Source of the DNA: Cyclobacteriaceae bacterium
GTDB taxonomy: Bacteria; Bacteroidota; Bacteroidia; Cytophagales; Cyclobacteriaceae
Direction of reading: 5' to 3'
Assembly (NCBI GenBank): GCA_028285445.1
Contig: JANQPQ010000034.1
Coordinates: 62,001 to 126,000 of the forward strand
Length of the DNA: 64,000 nt
Shown here in pieces: positions 42,504 to 50,142 of the stretch. Made by a program: the position numbers and the translations under genes. Position 1 is the first letter of the stretch. Each line of letters opens with the position of its first letter. The notes below the pieces were generated by a model, which did not search any database, had not been told where the DNA came from, and saw only the letters and a program-made list of their open reading frames with translations.

Positions 42504-44407
42504 GAGGAATACTTCTATTGGCCCTGTGTGCTAGCCTGGCACTGTCTGCGATTGGCCAGTCCAAGAAGATAAAGTGGGCAAAACCAACAAAAGCAGAATT
42601 GGCACTTACTGAGGTGTCTTTTGATGAAGAGGCTGAAGCCGTAGTGTTGGCAGCATCAGGGAGAACGGAGTTTACACAGCAATTCGATCTTCTGATCAAA
42701 AAGCATTATCGAATAAAGATCCTTAAAACTAACGGCATCGATAGAGCAAATATTTCCATCCCATTCTACTCAAGAGACAACATAGACAGGGTAGCCGGCA
42801 TTAAGGCCGTTACCATCAATTCCGAAAATGGCACAACAACAAAACATGAAGTTCAGAAGAGTAATATTTTCACCAAGCAAGTAAGTGCCAATTGGAGCGA
42901 ACTCACTTTTACCTTTCCCGCTGTAAAAGTCGGATCTATACTGGAGTACAGTTACGATATACAATCCAAAAGCGTGAGGTTCCTTGAAGGTTGGAGCTTT
43001 CAATCCGATATCCCAACACTTGAGAGTGAATTTACGGCATTGATCCCCAAGGGGATAGATTTTCGTCCCATCTACCAGGGCAAAAGGCTAATAAGCAAGT
43101 ATGCCACGGCACCCACCAACGTTTGGAAGTTGGCAAATATTCCCGCTTTGAAGGAGGAGCCTTATGTTACCAATCGCTGGAATTACAGCGAGACCATCCG
43201 ATTCCAACTGGAGGGGTATTACACCCCAAAGAAGGATTTGTCTGGAGGTAGTGAATATGTGACAACCTCTACCACATGGGAAAAGCTGGCTGACGAAATC
43301 TTAACTATGGAGCAAGTTGCCAGGTACCTTAGTAGGCCGGCTAAGGCCAAGCCCATCCTGGAAGAGATAGTGGCGGATAGGAGTGAACAGGGAAAAGCAA
43401 AAAATATCTACAGCTACGTACAAAAGACTTTTTCATGGAATGGCAATCGTCGCTATTTCTCTGAACAGACCTGGAACTCATTGATTGAGAGCAAGAAGGG
43501 AAGCTCCGGAGATATTAACCTCTTTCTCGTAGGCTTGCTGCAAGGGGCGGGCATTGACGCGCTACCGGCCTTGGTGAGTACAAGAAGTAATGGGTTTGTT
43601 CAGAAAGGCTATCCCCTTAGATCCCAGTTCAATCAGGTATTGGCCTATGCAAAGGTCGGTGGCAAAGAGTTCTTGTTAGACGCTACCAACCCTGCGCTAC
43701 CATTTGGAGTTTTAGAAGCTGAAAATTTGAATGGGGAAGCGTACTTGCTTGATAAAGGTAACCCCCGCTGGATTCCGGTAGCCGCAAGTCTTGATAACAG
43801 AACCACCTTCTTTGCCAAGTATGATATAGCCCAAGGCATGCTCGAAACGAGAATCAAGTTCGATGGGCACCATGCTGGAGACAGAAGGAGGAAAGACATC
43901 GACAGGCTAAAATCTGAATTGTATGCATCTCTTGAACCGTTGCCAGAGGCTGAAATTGATTCTTTTGCTGTAACAAATTGGAAGGAAATTGAAATGCCAT
44001 TAGAGGTAAAGGCCGCGGTTAGCGCGCCGCTGGAAAGTGTAGCCGATGGTGTCATTTTGATATCACCAATAACTTCGAGTAGCCTGGCAAAAAACCCCTT
44101 CATATCAAAGAAAAGAATTTACCCCGTTGAATTTCCTTACCCTTTCTTATATCGGCATACCAATGTTATTGTGGTGCCAGAGGGTATGGCAGTAGATGAA
44201 ATCCCTAAAGAGGTGGTGCTGGCTTTACCAAACAAATATGCCACATTCACTTACTCCGCCAAGCAGACTGGGCGAAATATCAATGTGACCAGCACTCTCC
44301 AATTACATAAAGTGAAGATCCCCGAGAACTACTACGCAGCCCTCCAACAATTCTTCGATCAGGTAATTGCCAAACTCAGAGAACCAATAGTTCTTAACCA
44401 GCAATAA
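42500..44407 (+). CDS. DUF3857 / transglutaminase-fold protein lacking catalytic residues
   Basis: A 635-residue exported protein (signal peptide MRGILLLALCASLALSAIGQ). Residues about 45-220 are a DUF3857 domain (EFTQQFDLLIKKHYRIKILKTNGIDRANISIPF, VGSILEYSYDIQS). Residues about 290-400 have the transglutaminase-like core, but the position of the catalytic Cys is Ser (KKGSSGDINLFLVGLLQGAGI) and the His position is Gln (FNQVLAY); only the Asp is kept (FLLDATNP). It is therefore likely a binding protein rather than an enzyme. A C-terminal DUF3858-like region follows. It is coupled to the TPR gene by an ATGA overlap and convergent with the next gene. Confidence 0.87.
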   Translation: MRGILLLALCASLALSAIGQSKKIKWAKPTKAELALTEVSFDEEAEAVVLAASGRTEFTQQFDLLIKKHYRIKILKTNGIDRANISIPFYSRDNIDRVAGIKAVTINSENGTTTKHEVQKSNIFTKQVSANWSELTFTFPAVKVGSILEYSYDIQSKSVRFLEGWSFQSDIPTLESEFTALIPKGIDFRPIYQGKRLISKYATAPTNVWKLANIPALKEEPYVTNRWNYSETIRFQLEGYYTPKKDLSGGSEYVTTSTTWEKLADEILTMEQVARYLSRPAKAKPILEEIVADRSEQGKAKNIYSYVQKTFSWNGNRRYFSEQTWNSLIESKKGSSGDINLFLVGLLQGAGIDALPALVSTRSNGFVQKGYPLRSQFNQVLAYAKVGGKEFLLDATNPALPFGVLEAENLNGEAYLLDKGNPRWIPVAASLDNRTTFFAKYDIAQGMLETRIKFDGHHAGDRRRKDIDRLKSELYASLEPLPEAEIDSFAVTNWKEIEMPLEVKAAVSAPLESVADGVILISPITSSSLAKNPFISKKRIYPVEFPYPFLYRHTNVIVVPEGMAVDEIPKEVVLALPNKYATFTYSAKQTGRNINVTSTLQLHKVKIPENYYAALQQFFDQVIAKLREPIVLNQQ

Positions 44408-44425
44408 ATGTTGGCCTGTAGAATA

Positions 44426-45271
44426 CTAAAGACTCATTTCTTTCAATCGCAAAACTGATTCTCGAAGAAAATCTTTAGTAATTTGCTCCTGCTCGTCTGA
44501 AATAATAATGTCAGAAGATTTCAAGATGGCGGCAACAAATCCTTCAGTGTGCCAATGGCCTTGCGACAATTCAGGCAGCTGGCCTTTTTCAGGATATGGC
44601 CAGGGAGTAACATAGAAATACGGCTCATTGTAAGATCCGTCGCCCGGAGAAAGCCCTACACCAATACTCGACGAAGTTTCTGGATCACCGGTATCTTTCA
44701 AAGTAATTAAAGTAGCTATATCGAAATGATGAGGCCAGCACCTAACAGGAGATGAATTATCGTTTTCTACTTCTACTTTCTGTAGCAGCAAATTTGAGTT
44801 GTGAAAGAAAGAGCTTAGCTCCCGGAAGGCGGCTCCAGCGCTAGATGTAAAAGTTGCTCCTTTGGCCGTAGAATATTCAGGAATTTCATAAGGAAGGTTT
44901 ATTCCGAATGACTCTTTTTCAAATCCAGCATCACTGAGAAGAGATTTCAATTCCCCGATAATAGCATCTTGAGTTTTGCCAGCGATGTTAATGGAGCCGA
45001 TCTCAGTATTTTCTCTGATAAATAGTATTTTGAATACATCCAATTGCAAGGCCGCTTGATAATTTCCACCCTCACTTTCGATGGGCTGAGATATCAACGC
45101 CTGGAATTCCGAAGACCATCCTAAATTGGCAAAATGGTCATCAGCCACCTCGGGATGGTAAGACCGCGCAACCGCGGCTACTAGCTGTACAGCTTGATGT
45201 AATTGCTCACGAGCATCCGTGAGAGATAGATGGTCTGATGCGACCAACGATTGCCAACCACGTTCAGTCAT
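44426..45271 (-). CDS. Uncharacterised protein with a conserved-looking WPHHFD segment
   Basis: The 281-residue protein is not recognised. It has no signal peptide or membrane helix. Notable segments are SSPVRCWPHHFDIATLITL, GVGLSPGDGSYNEPYFYVTPWPY and LSQGHWHTEGFVAAIL, in which clustered His, Trp, Asp and Glu residues could bind a metal or cofactor. The N-terminal 100 residues look helical (REQLHQAVQLVAAVARSY). Its ATG shares one base with the stop of the DUF427 gene upstream (TAATG), so the two are translated together. It is convergent with the DUF3857 gene. Confidence 0.6.
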   Translation of the reverse strand: MTERGWQSLVASDHLSLTDAREQLHQAVQLVAAVARSYHPEVADDHFANLGWSSEFQALISQPIESEGGNYQAALQLDVFKILFIRENTEIGSINIAGKTQDAIIGELKSLLSDAGFEKESFGINLPYEIPEYSTAKGATFTSSAGAAFRELSSFFHNSNLLLQKVEVENDNSSPVRCWPHHFDIATLITLKDTGDPETSSSIGVGLSPGDGSYNEPYFYVTPWPYPEKGQLPELSQGHWHTEGFVAAILKSSDIIISDEQEQITKDFLRESVLRLKEMSL

Positions 45272-45552
45272 TAATCCACAACCTCAACGCCATTCCAAAA
45301 AGCAACATATCCCTCAATCTGCTTAGCCAGGTCACTCGCCTGAGGATAGTACCATGCCGCATCGTTGTTTTGTTGCCCATTTACTTCCACAGTGTAATAA
45401 GACGCCAATCCCTTCCAGGGGCATGTAGAGTGAGTGTCACTCTCCTTAAAATATTCCTTATTTATTGAGTTGGGTGGAAAGTAATGATTTCCCTCTACCA
45501 CAACTGTATCGTTACTTTCGGCAATCACGGTGCCGTTCCAGATAGCTTTCAT
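45271..45552 (-). CDS. DUF427 domain protein
   Basis: The 93 residues are a single DUF427 domain: KAIWNGTVIAESNDTVVVEGNHYFPPNSINKEYF, CPWKGLASYYTVEV, AWYYPQAS and VAFWNGVEV. The family is a compact beta-tent fold, common and cytoplasmic, with no established enzymatic role; the conserved CPWKG may form a ligand pocket. The length is that of a typical single-domain member. It is the first gene of a two-gene unit with the uncharacterised 281-residue protein. Confidence 0.9.
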   Translation of the reverse strand: MKAIWNGTVIAESNDTVVVEGNHYFPPNSINKEYFKESDTHSTCPWKGLASYYTVEVNGQQNNDAAWYYPQASDLAKQIEGYVAFWNGVEVVD

Positions 45553-45605
45553 GCTTAGTTATATTTATGTTTAGAATTGTAACATTTAAAGTTTCATATT
45601 GGTTC

Positions 45606-46223
45606 TTAAGGTACAATTTTTTTAGAGATCAGGAATTCTGCTAATAGAAGATTGGGTACCCAGCAAACCCAGGCTATGATGGGGTAAGCAATAGCGAATG
45701 ACACACCAACCCCGAAGGTTAACAATGGTAGCCAAATTCTTAGGGTTACCGCAGCGAAAGTAAGTGCATAGCTTCTTATCATCCAGCGTTTATGCTGCTC
45801 GATTTGTCTCTGCCGGATTGCGCTAAGGGCTTTATAGGTGCTAAATAACCATGCCAGGGCCAGGCCAACAAATCCAACTTGCGACACAATTCCTTCATTA
45901 GCAAAAAAACCAACATAAAGCCCACCCAAACCGCCAGGAACAAGCACCGAGAACACGTATATTTTACCGACAAGCCGGTGTATCGACGGGCGCTTCCTTC
46001 TCAAATTGCCATTAAACTGCAGCCAACCAATTAATAAGGCCACGCCACCACCAACTATATGGGCATTAAATGCCAACTTCCATGCGAAATCGTCTGCTAA
46101 GATTCCTTTTGTCTTTAGAAATCCCATCTCAACAACAAAGTACAGTGCCGGGTAGATTCCAACAGATAGCCCAAAAAAGGCCACCACTATCCACCAGATC
46201 TTTGCGCTTCTGCTTTTCAACAT
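45606..46223 (-). CDS. DUF2306 integral membrane protein
   Basis: A 205-residue membrane protein with about six hydrophobic segments (IWWIVVAFFGLSVGIYPALYFV, AHIVGGGVALLIGWLQF, IYVFSVLVPGGLGGLYVGFF, and two or three towards the C-terminus). The family pattern is visible in FNAHIVGGG, RPSIHRLVGKIYV and QHKRWMIRSYALTFAAVTLRIWLPL: conserved His residues in the membrane, as in cytochrome b561-like folds. It lies 53 bp upstream of DUF427 in the same direction and is divergent from RidA. Function unknown. Confidence 0.87.
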   Translation of the reverse strand: MLKSRSAKIWWIVVAFFGLSVGIYPALYFVVEMGFLKTKGILADDFAWKLAFNAHIVGGGVALLIGWLQFNGNLRRKRPSIHRLVGKIYVFSVLVPGGLGGLYVGFFANEGIVSQVGFVGLALAWLFSTYKALSAIRQRQIEQHKRWMIRSYALTFAAVTLRIWLPLLTFGVGVSFAIAYPIIAWVCWVPNLLLAEFLISKKIVP

Positions 46224-46267
46224 TTTCTGCTCATTTTAAAAATTCAATTTAATGCGGTCAAATGATG

Positions 46268-46275
46268 TATCTTAG
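46268..46275 (+). promoter_or_regulatory. Candidate promoter box TATCTTAG before the ridA-like gene
   Basis: TATCTTAG lies 26 bases before the ATG at 46302 and differs from the Bacteroidota TAnnTTTG box at one position. A clear -33 element was not found. Confidence 0.32.
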
Positions 46276-46301
46276 CTTACAACCTAATTTCTAGCCTAAA
46301 A

Positions 46302-46820
46302 ATGAGAAAGATTCTACTACCCATCTTGATGATATTCTTCTGCGGTGCGGCAATAGCGCAAAACGCCGAGGACAAAATAAAAGAGCTCGGAATTGAGCTT
46401 TTCACGCCTAAGCCTCCAATAGCCAATTACGTAAAAGCAGTACAGGTTGGCAATCTTGTGTTCATGGCTGGGCACGGCCCGCAGAAGGCAGACGGGTCAT
46501 ATATCCAGGGTAAGGTTGGCGAAGACCTAACTATAGAGCAAGGTTATGAAGCTGCTCGCATTACTGCCATTTCCATACTCAGTTCGTTAAAAGCGGAGAT
46601 AGGAGACCTTAACAAGGTAAAAAGAATTGTGAAGGTGAAAGGAATGGTGAATTGCCCCCCGGACTTTAAGGATCAACCCAAGGTGATTAACGGGTGCTCA
46701 GATTTGCTAGTTGAAATTTTCGGCGAGAACGGCAAACATGCGCGCGCGGCTGTTGGTATGGGAAGTTTGCCCAGTGGTATTGCGGTTGAAATTGAAATGA
46801 TCGTTGAGTTAAAGGAATAA
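46302..46820 (+). CDS. Exported RidA (YjgF/YER057c/UK114) family protein
   Basis: The 172 residues are a RidA domain preceded by a signal peptide (MRKILLPILMIFFCGAAIAQ). RidA features are NYVKAVQVGNLVFMAGHGP, QGYEAARITAISILSSLKAEIGDLNKVKRIVKVKGMVN and the closing ARAAVGMGSLPSGIAVEIEMI. Cytoplasmic RidA removes reactive enamine/imine intermediates made by PLP enzymes. An exported copy should act elsewhere, perhaps on D-amino acid or peptidoglycan intermediates. The active-site Arg normally found in the last motif is present as HARAAVG. It is convergent with the aspartoacylase-like gene, 4 bp away. Confidence 0.88.
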   Translation: MRKILLPILMIFFCGAAIAQNAEDKIKELGIELFTPKPPIANYVKAVQVGNLVFMAGHGPQKADGSYIQGKVGEDLTIEQGYEAARITAISILSSLKAEIGDLNKVKRIVKVKGMVNCPPDFKDQPKVINGCSDLLVEIFGENGKHARAAVGMGSLPSGIAVEIEMIVELKE

Positions 46821-46824
46821 TCTC

Positions 46825-47760
46825 CTAATCGGTGGTTTCCCTAATTATAAAGAACCCATCGTCTCCCTGCTTTTGGTATAGCGGCATAAAAATTCTGCCG
46901 CGGTTTTTCGCATATATGGGACCAAACGAATTGTAAGCCAGGAGTTGCCCTTCGTCGATGGCCTCGAAGTTGACAAAGCCAGGTTCCATTTTAAATCCGT
47001 CGCGATCAATCAATGCGTGCCGAAAAACGGATTCAAATTTCAAGATATTGGCCCCAGAAACTTCAGTCAGTCGCTCCCTGTGAGTATTGTAGTTTGGAAT
47101 ATTTTCATTATTCAATGCACCTGTTCTTTCCAGCATTAACCAAACAAAAGATTCATGAAAATCTACCGAAGATGGGGCCAGGTGCTGCCCGCCCTCAAAG
47201 ATAACAGATGTAAATCCTTCTTTAGTCAAGTAGTTAAACAGGGTACCTTCCATATACTTCTCAAGACCAAGAATAATCGGTACTGGCATGCCTTCTGTAA
47301 TCTCCCTGTTTCCAGGGCTGTCGCACAATACGATAAAGGGAATACTCTCCGATGAAGTAGAATGCAGGTCAAAAAAGAAAGTAGGCTTATCGCTACTCAT
47401 GTAAGGGACAATCACCTCCAGCAGAGCCGTCTTTTCGGATTCCTCTGCCAGCGGTTGTGCAGGGTTGGCATCTCTGTGCCAAATGCGGTTTAGATCAATA
47501 TCGACGTAACGCTCACCTCTTTCAAGTGCTTGTCGATTGCCACTGACTGAGAGAAGACTACCATGGAAGTTGGGCCTAATCTCTTCTAATTGAGCTAAAA
47601 TTCTTTGCATGGCTAATACTCCAGAAGGCTCATTGCCGTGAATACCAGCTATAAAAATGTGATTTGGACCGTTAAGGGCACCTTTGAACTCTCCGAGTAA
47701 ACGAGGCACCTGCACCGAGCTAGGGAGGGAAATACTTTCGGTCTCGGTGTGTTCTGACAT
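46825..47760 (-). CDS. Succinylglutamate desuccinylase/aspartoacylase family protein
   Basis: The 311-residue zinc-dependent amidohydrolase has the M14-like metal site: HGNEPSG (His and Glu ligands, about residues 40-46) and FFDLHSTSS with the second His. The catalytic Glu is probably in VIFEGGQH. LDRERYVDIDLNRIWHRD-like sequence (RYVDIDLNRIW) carries the substrate-binding Arg. It should remove an acyl group from an N-acyl amino acid such as N-acetylaspartate or succinylglutamate. No arginine-catabolism genes are near, so the substrate is open. Cytoplasmic. Confidence 0.9.
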   Translation of the reverse strand: MSEHTETESISLPSSVQVPRLLGEFKGALNGPNHIFIAGIHGNEPSGVLAMQRILAQLEEIRPNFHGSLLSVSGNRQALERGERYVDIDLNRIWHRDANPAQPLAEESEKTALLEVIVPYMSSDKPTFFFDLHSTSSESIPFIVLCDSPGNREITEGMPVPIILGLEKYMEGTLFNYLTKEGFTSVIFEGGQHLAPSSVDFHESFVWLMLERTGALNNENIPNYNTHRERLTEVSGANILKFESVFRHALIDRDGFKMEPGFVNFEAIDEGQLLAYNSFGPIYAKNRGRIFMPLYQKQGDDGFFIIRETTD

Positions 47761-47909
47761 TTACAGTAAATAGGTTTTAAAGTGACGGATTGCCATATGC
47801 AAGGCATCAAATATAATCCAGAATGGTCATTTTATCGGCCTCCTGACAACATTAAAGTACAGGTAGTTCAGTTCCTAAAAGATCCAATACTATTGGAAAT
47901 TTAAAATTA

Positions 47910-47935
47910 ATGTTGTAACATTGATGTTATAACAT
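47910..47935. promoter_or_regulatory. Tandem dyads, candidate MarR operator for the pirin operon
   Basis: ATGTTGTAACAT (47910-47921) is a near-perfect palindrome and ATGTTATAACAT (47924-47935) a perfect one, with start positions 14 bp apart. They lie 33-58 bp before the pirin ATG. The operon ends with its own MarR gene, so autoregulation is likely. A GAAAGGAG ribosome-binding site stands between the dyads and the ATG. Confidence 0.6.
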
Positions 47936-47967
47936 CGTTTATAAAAAAAACAAGAAAGGAGTAAACA

Positions 47968-48738
47968 ATGTCAGTTAAGATAATTCCCGAAGGTAGACAA
48001 GGCTATGGTCAGTTTAATGGAGGAGCCATTCTGGAAAACAAGCCGATTGGCTTTCCACAAGACGGGGGTGAGGGTAAACCATTTTCAAACCTATTTTATT
48101 GGGCCCATGCCTGGACTCCGGCCGAAAAAAGTCTAATTGGCGAACATCCCCACCAGGGTTTCGAGATCATGTCTTTTGTACTTAAGGGCTCAATCGAACA
48201 CTACGATAGTAAACAACAGGGCTGGAAAAAGCTTGAAGAAGGCGATGCCCAGATTATCAGAGCTGGCAACGGGATTACCCATGCGGAGTTGGTAAATGAT
48301 GAATCTGAGTTTTTTCAAATCTGGCTCGATCCTAATCTTGATGTAACGCTTGGTAAACCAGCTTCTTATAATGATTATAAGTCTTCTGACATACCTATTG
48401 TAAAGGAAGGTGGCTACGAAGTCAAGGTTTATAGTGGAGCGGATGGCATCATGGAAATGGACAGCAAGAATGTAGTGATAAAGGAATACCGATTTCCTGT
48501 CGGTAGCTTTGAATTGCCTTTCGACAGCAATGCGGCCTACGGGGCCTATCTGATTAGTGGCGACCTTGCTGTCGACGGCGAGCAGTTGCAGGTTAAGGAT
48601 TTCGCAATAATTGGCGATACTGAGTCAGTGAAGGTTGAGGTAAAGGCAGATAGTCGTTGGTTTGTAATTCAATCACCTGCTACACTTGATTATTTAACCT
48701 ACGTTGAACGGATGCAACAGCATTTTCAAAATCAATAA
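47968..48738 (+). CDS. Pirin family protein (YhaK/YhhW-type bicupin)
   Basis: The 256-residue protein has the pirin metal-binding motif HPHQGFEIMSFVLKGSIEHYDS (His, His, Glu and a later His) and the GDAQIIRAGNGITHAE segment in the first cupin. The second cupin is degenerate (GAYLISGDLAVDGEQL). Bacterial pirins include quercetinase-like dioxygenases and redox-responsive proteins. It is the first gene of a pirin-nitroreductase-MarR operon, an arrangement seen in quinone or electrophile responses. The SD-like GAAAGGAG is 8 nt before the ATG. Intergenic distance to the next gene is 3 bp. Confidence 0.92.
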   Translation: MSVKIIPEGRQGYGQFNGGAILENKPIGFPQDGGEGKPFSNLFYWAHAWTPAEKSLIGEHPHQGFEIMSFVLKGSIEHYDSKQQGWKKLEEGDAQIIRAGNGITHAELVNDESEFFQIWLDPNLDVTLGKPASYNDYKSSDIPIVKEGGYEVKVYSGADGIMEMDSKNVVIKEYRFPVGSFELPFDSNAAYGAYLISGDLAVDGEQLQVKDFAIIGDTESVKVEVKADSRWFVIQSPATLDYLTYVERMQQHFQNQ

Positions 48739-48741
48739 AAA

Positions 48742-49287
48742 ATGAATACACTGATTGAAAAGAGAAGAAGCCCTCTCTCATTTGCTGATAAGGCAATAAG
48801 TGAGGCAGACATAAATACATTATTCGAAGCCGCCAGGTGGGCGGCTTCATCTTACAATGAGCAACCCTGGCGGTTTATTTATGCCACCAAGGGCCAGCCT
48901 CTTTACGATGACTTGCTTGACTGCCTGATGGAAGCCAATCAAAGTTGGTCCCGGCATGCACCTTTATTAGTGCTAACCTTGGCAAGTTCTACCTTTGCCC
49001 GCAATGGCAAAGTAAACCGCCATGCCTGGCATGATGTGGGTTTGGCGGTTGGTAACTTCTCTGTCCAAGCCACGGAACTGGATTTATATTTGCACCAAAT
49101 GGCGGGATTCAATGCTGAAAAGGCTAGAGAAAACTTTAACGTCCCCGATGGGTTTGACCCGGTTAGCGTGATCGCAGTAGGTTATTTAGGGGATGGATCA
49201 AATCTAGACGAGAGCCAAAAACAACGGGAGTCAAACCCCCGAATCCGCAAACCCTTGGAGGAGATCGTGTTCAACAGAAAATGGTAA
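48742..49287 (+). CDS. Nitroreductase family FMN oxidoreductase
   Basis: The 181 residues match the nitroreductase fold: IEKRRSPLSFADKAISEADINTLFEAARWAASSYNEQPWRF with the FMN phosphate-binding RRS, and HDVGLAVGNFSVQATELDLYLHQMAGF. The C-terminal VAVGYLGD-like VIAVGYLGDGS and RKPLEEIVFNRKW complete it. The protein should reduce quinones or nitro compounds with NAD(P)H. It sits between a pirin and a MarR gene, so the operon probably detoxifies quinones or electrophiles. It has no signal peptide. Confidence 0.93.
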   Translation: MNTLIEKRRSPLSFADKAISEADINTLFEAARWAASSYNEQPWRFIYATKGQPLYDDLLDCLMEANQSWSRHAPLLVLTLASSTFARNGKVNRHAWHDVGLAVGNFSVQATELDLYLHQMAGFNAEKARENFNVPDGFDPVSVIAVGYLGDGSNLDESQKQRESNPRIRKPLEEIVFNRKW

Positions 49288-49288
49288 T

Positions 49289-49741
49289 ATGGAGCTCGAA
49301 AAGGAGATTCATCAGAAGACGTTTAAGAACGAATACCAGAAGTTGAGTATTAACCTGGTCTACACGCACAATTGGGCCAGAGACAGGATAAATTCTCTAT
49401 TTCGAGATCACGACGTCACTCCGCAGCAGTACAATGTATTGAGAATTCTAAGGGGAAATTATCCGAACCCCTACACTACCTCAGATATCAGAGACAGAAT
49501 GCTGGATAAGATGTCTGATGCTTCAAGGATTGTAGACCGTTTGGTGCAAAAGGGTTATGCTGAACGGAATAAATGTGAGAAAGATGCCAGGTTGGTTGAT
49601 GTGCTGATTACTGAAATCGGCATGAAATTACTGGATGACATGGAGACTCAAGTAGCCGGTACTGAACAAGTATTCAGGAACCTGTCATTAAAAGAAGCAG
49701 CTTCCCTCAACAAGCTTTTGGATAAAGTACGCAAAGGTTAG
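49289..49741 (+). CDS. MarR family transcriptional regulator
   Basis: The 150-residue regulator contains VTPQQYNVLRILRGNYPNPYTTSDIRDRMLDKMSDASRIVDRLVQKGYAERNKCEKDARLVDVLIT, a complete winged helix with a DAR wing tip. A single Cys (in KCEKDA) near the wing could be redox-sensitive, as in OhrR or YodB types, but those use an N-terminal Cys, so this is speculative. It begins one base after the nitroreductase stop and presumably represses its own operon through the dyads at 47910-47935. Confidence 0.92.
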   Translation: MELEKEIHQKTFKNEYQKLSINLVYTHNWARDRINSLFRDHDVTPQQYNVLRILRGNYPNPYTTSDIRDRMLDKMSDASRIVDRLVQKGYAERNKCEKDARLVDVLITEIGMKLLDDMETQVAGTEQVFRNLSLKEAASLNKLLDKVRKG

Positions 49742-50142
49742 AAGCCGCCTGATGCAGTAATGCTTTGATTTCTAGCAAAATATCTCTATAATCTATTTGG
49801 TTACTTGCATGAATTTGCAAGTATAAATGGCACAACCTTAAAGCTAATCCCCGCCAAGTTGGGGCTACTAGTTATCCTTGACTTCGTGACAGTGCATTGA
49901 CACTGTATGCAGAGTCTTCTTACTTTTCAGGTTAATGCGCTTCACTACGCATAGCAGCAAAGGCGGGTTAGCTTAAGGTTTCCTTTCTGGCTATAGACTT
50001 ACCCCAAAAGAATATCGGAATATCACCAGGCTTCGGCAATGTACCGTTTGGTTCAAAATACGATTGTCAAAGCCGCTTGATTGTAGCAAAATTGTGCCAG
50101 CGTTAATGGTCGATTGACTTGGAAATGGTTAAAGACATTGAC
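49742..50142. other. Gene-free stretch of about 400 bp
   Basis: No credible reading frame, tRNA or rRNA was found. A small hairpin (ACTTGCA/TGCAAGT, 49803-49822) follows the MarR gene but has no U-run. A larger inverted-repeat element covers 49834-49980. From 49981 to 50142 nothing is recognised apart from the leader of the histidine kinase gene. Confidence 0.7.
49834..49980. repeat. 147-bp inverted-repeat element, possible structured RNA or MITE
   Basis: The left arm (49834-49855) reads AACCTTAAAGCTAATCCCCG plus CC. The right arm (49962-49980), read on the other strand, is AACCTTAAGCTAACCCGCC, so about 19 pairs form with small bulges. Inside are two more hairpins: ACAGTG/CACTGT at about 49889-49904 and ATGCG/CGCAT at about 49935-49952. 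A long closing stem with internal hairpins suggests a folded RNA. No known family was recognised. Confidence 0.55.

Noticed and set aside
43645-44103. 152-codon minus-strand frame inside the DUF3857 gene
   Set aside because: Antisense shadow of a well-supported coding sequence, with no family features.
49834-49980. Integron attC site
   Set aside because: The arms resemble attC arms superficially, but the RYYYAAC and GTTRRRY core sites are not both present, and there is no integrase or cassette array.
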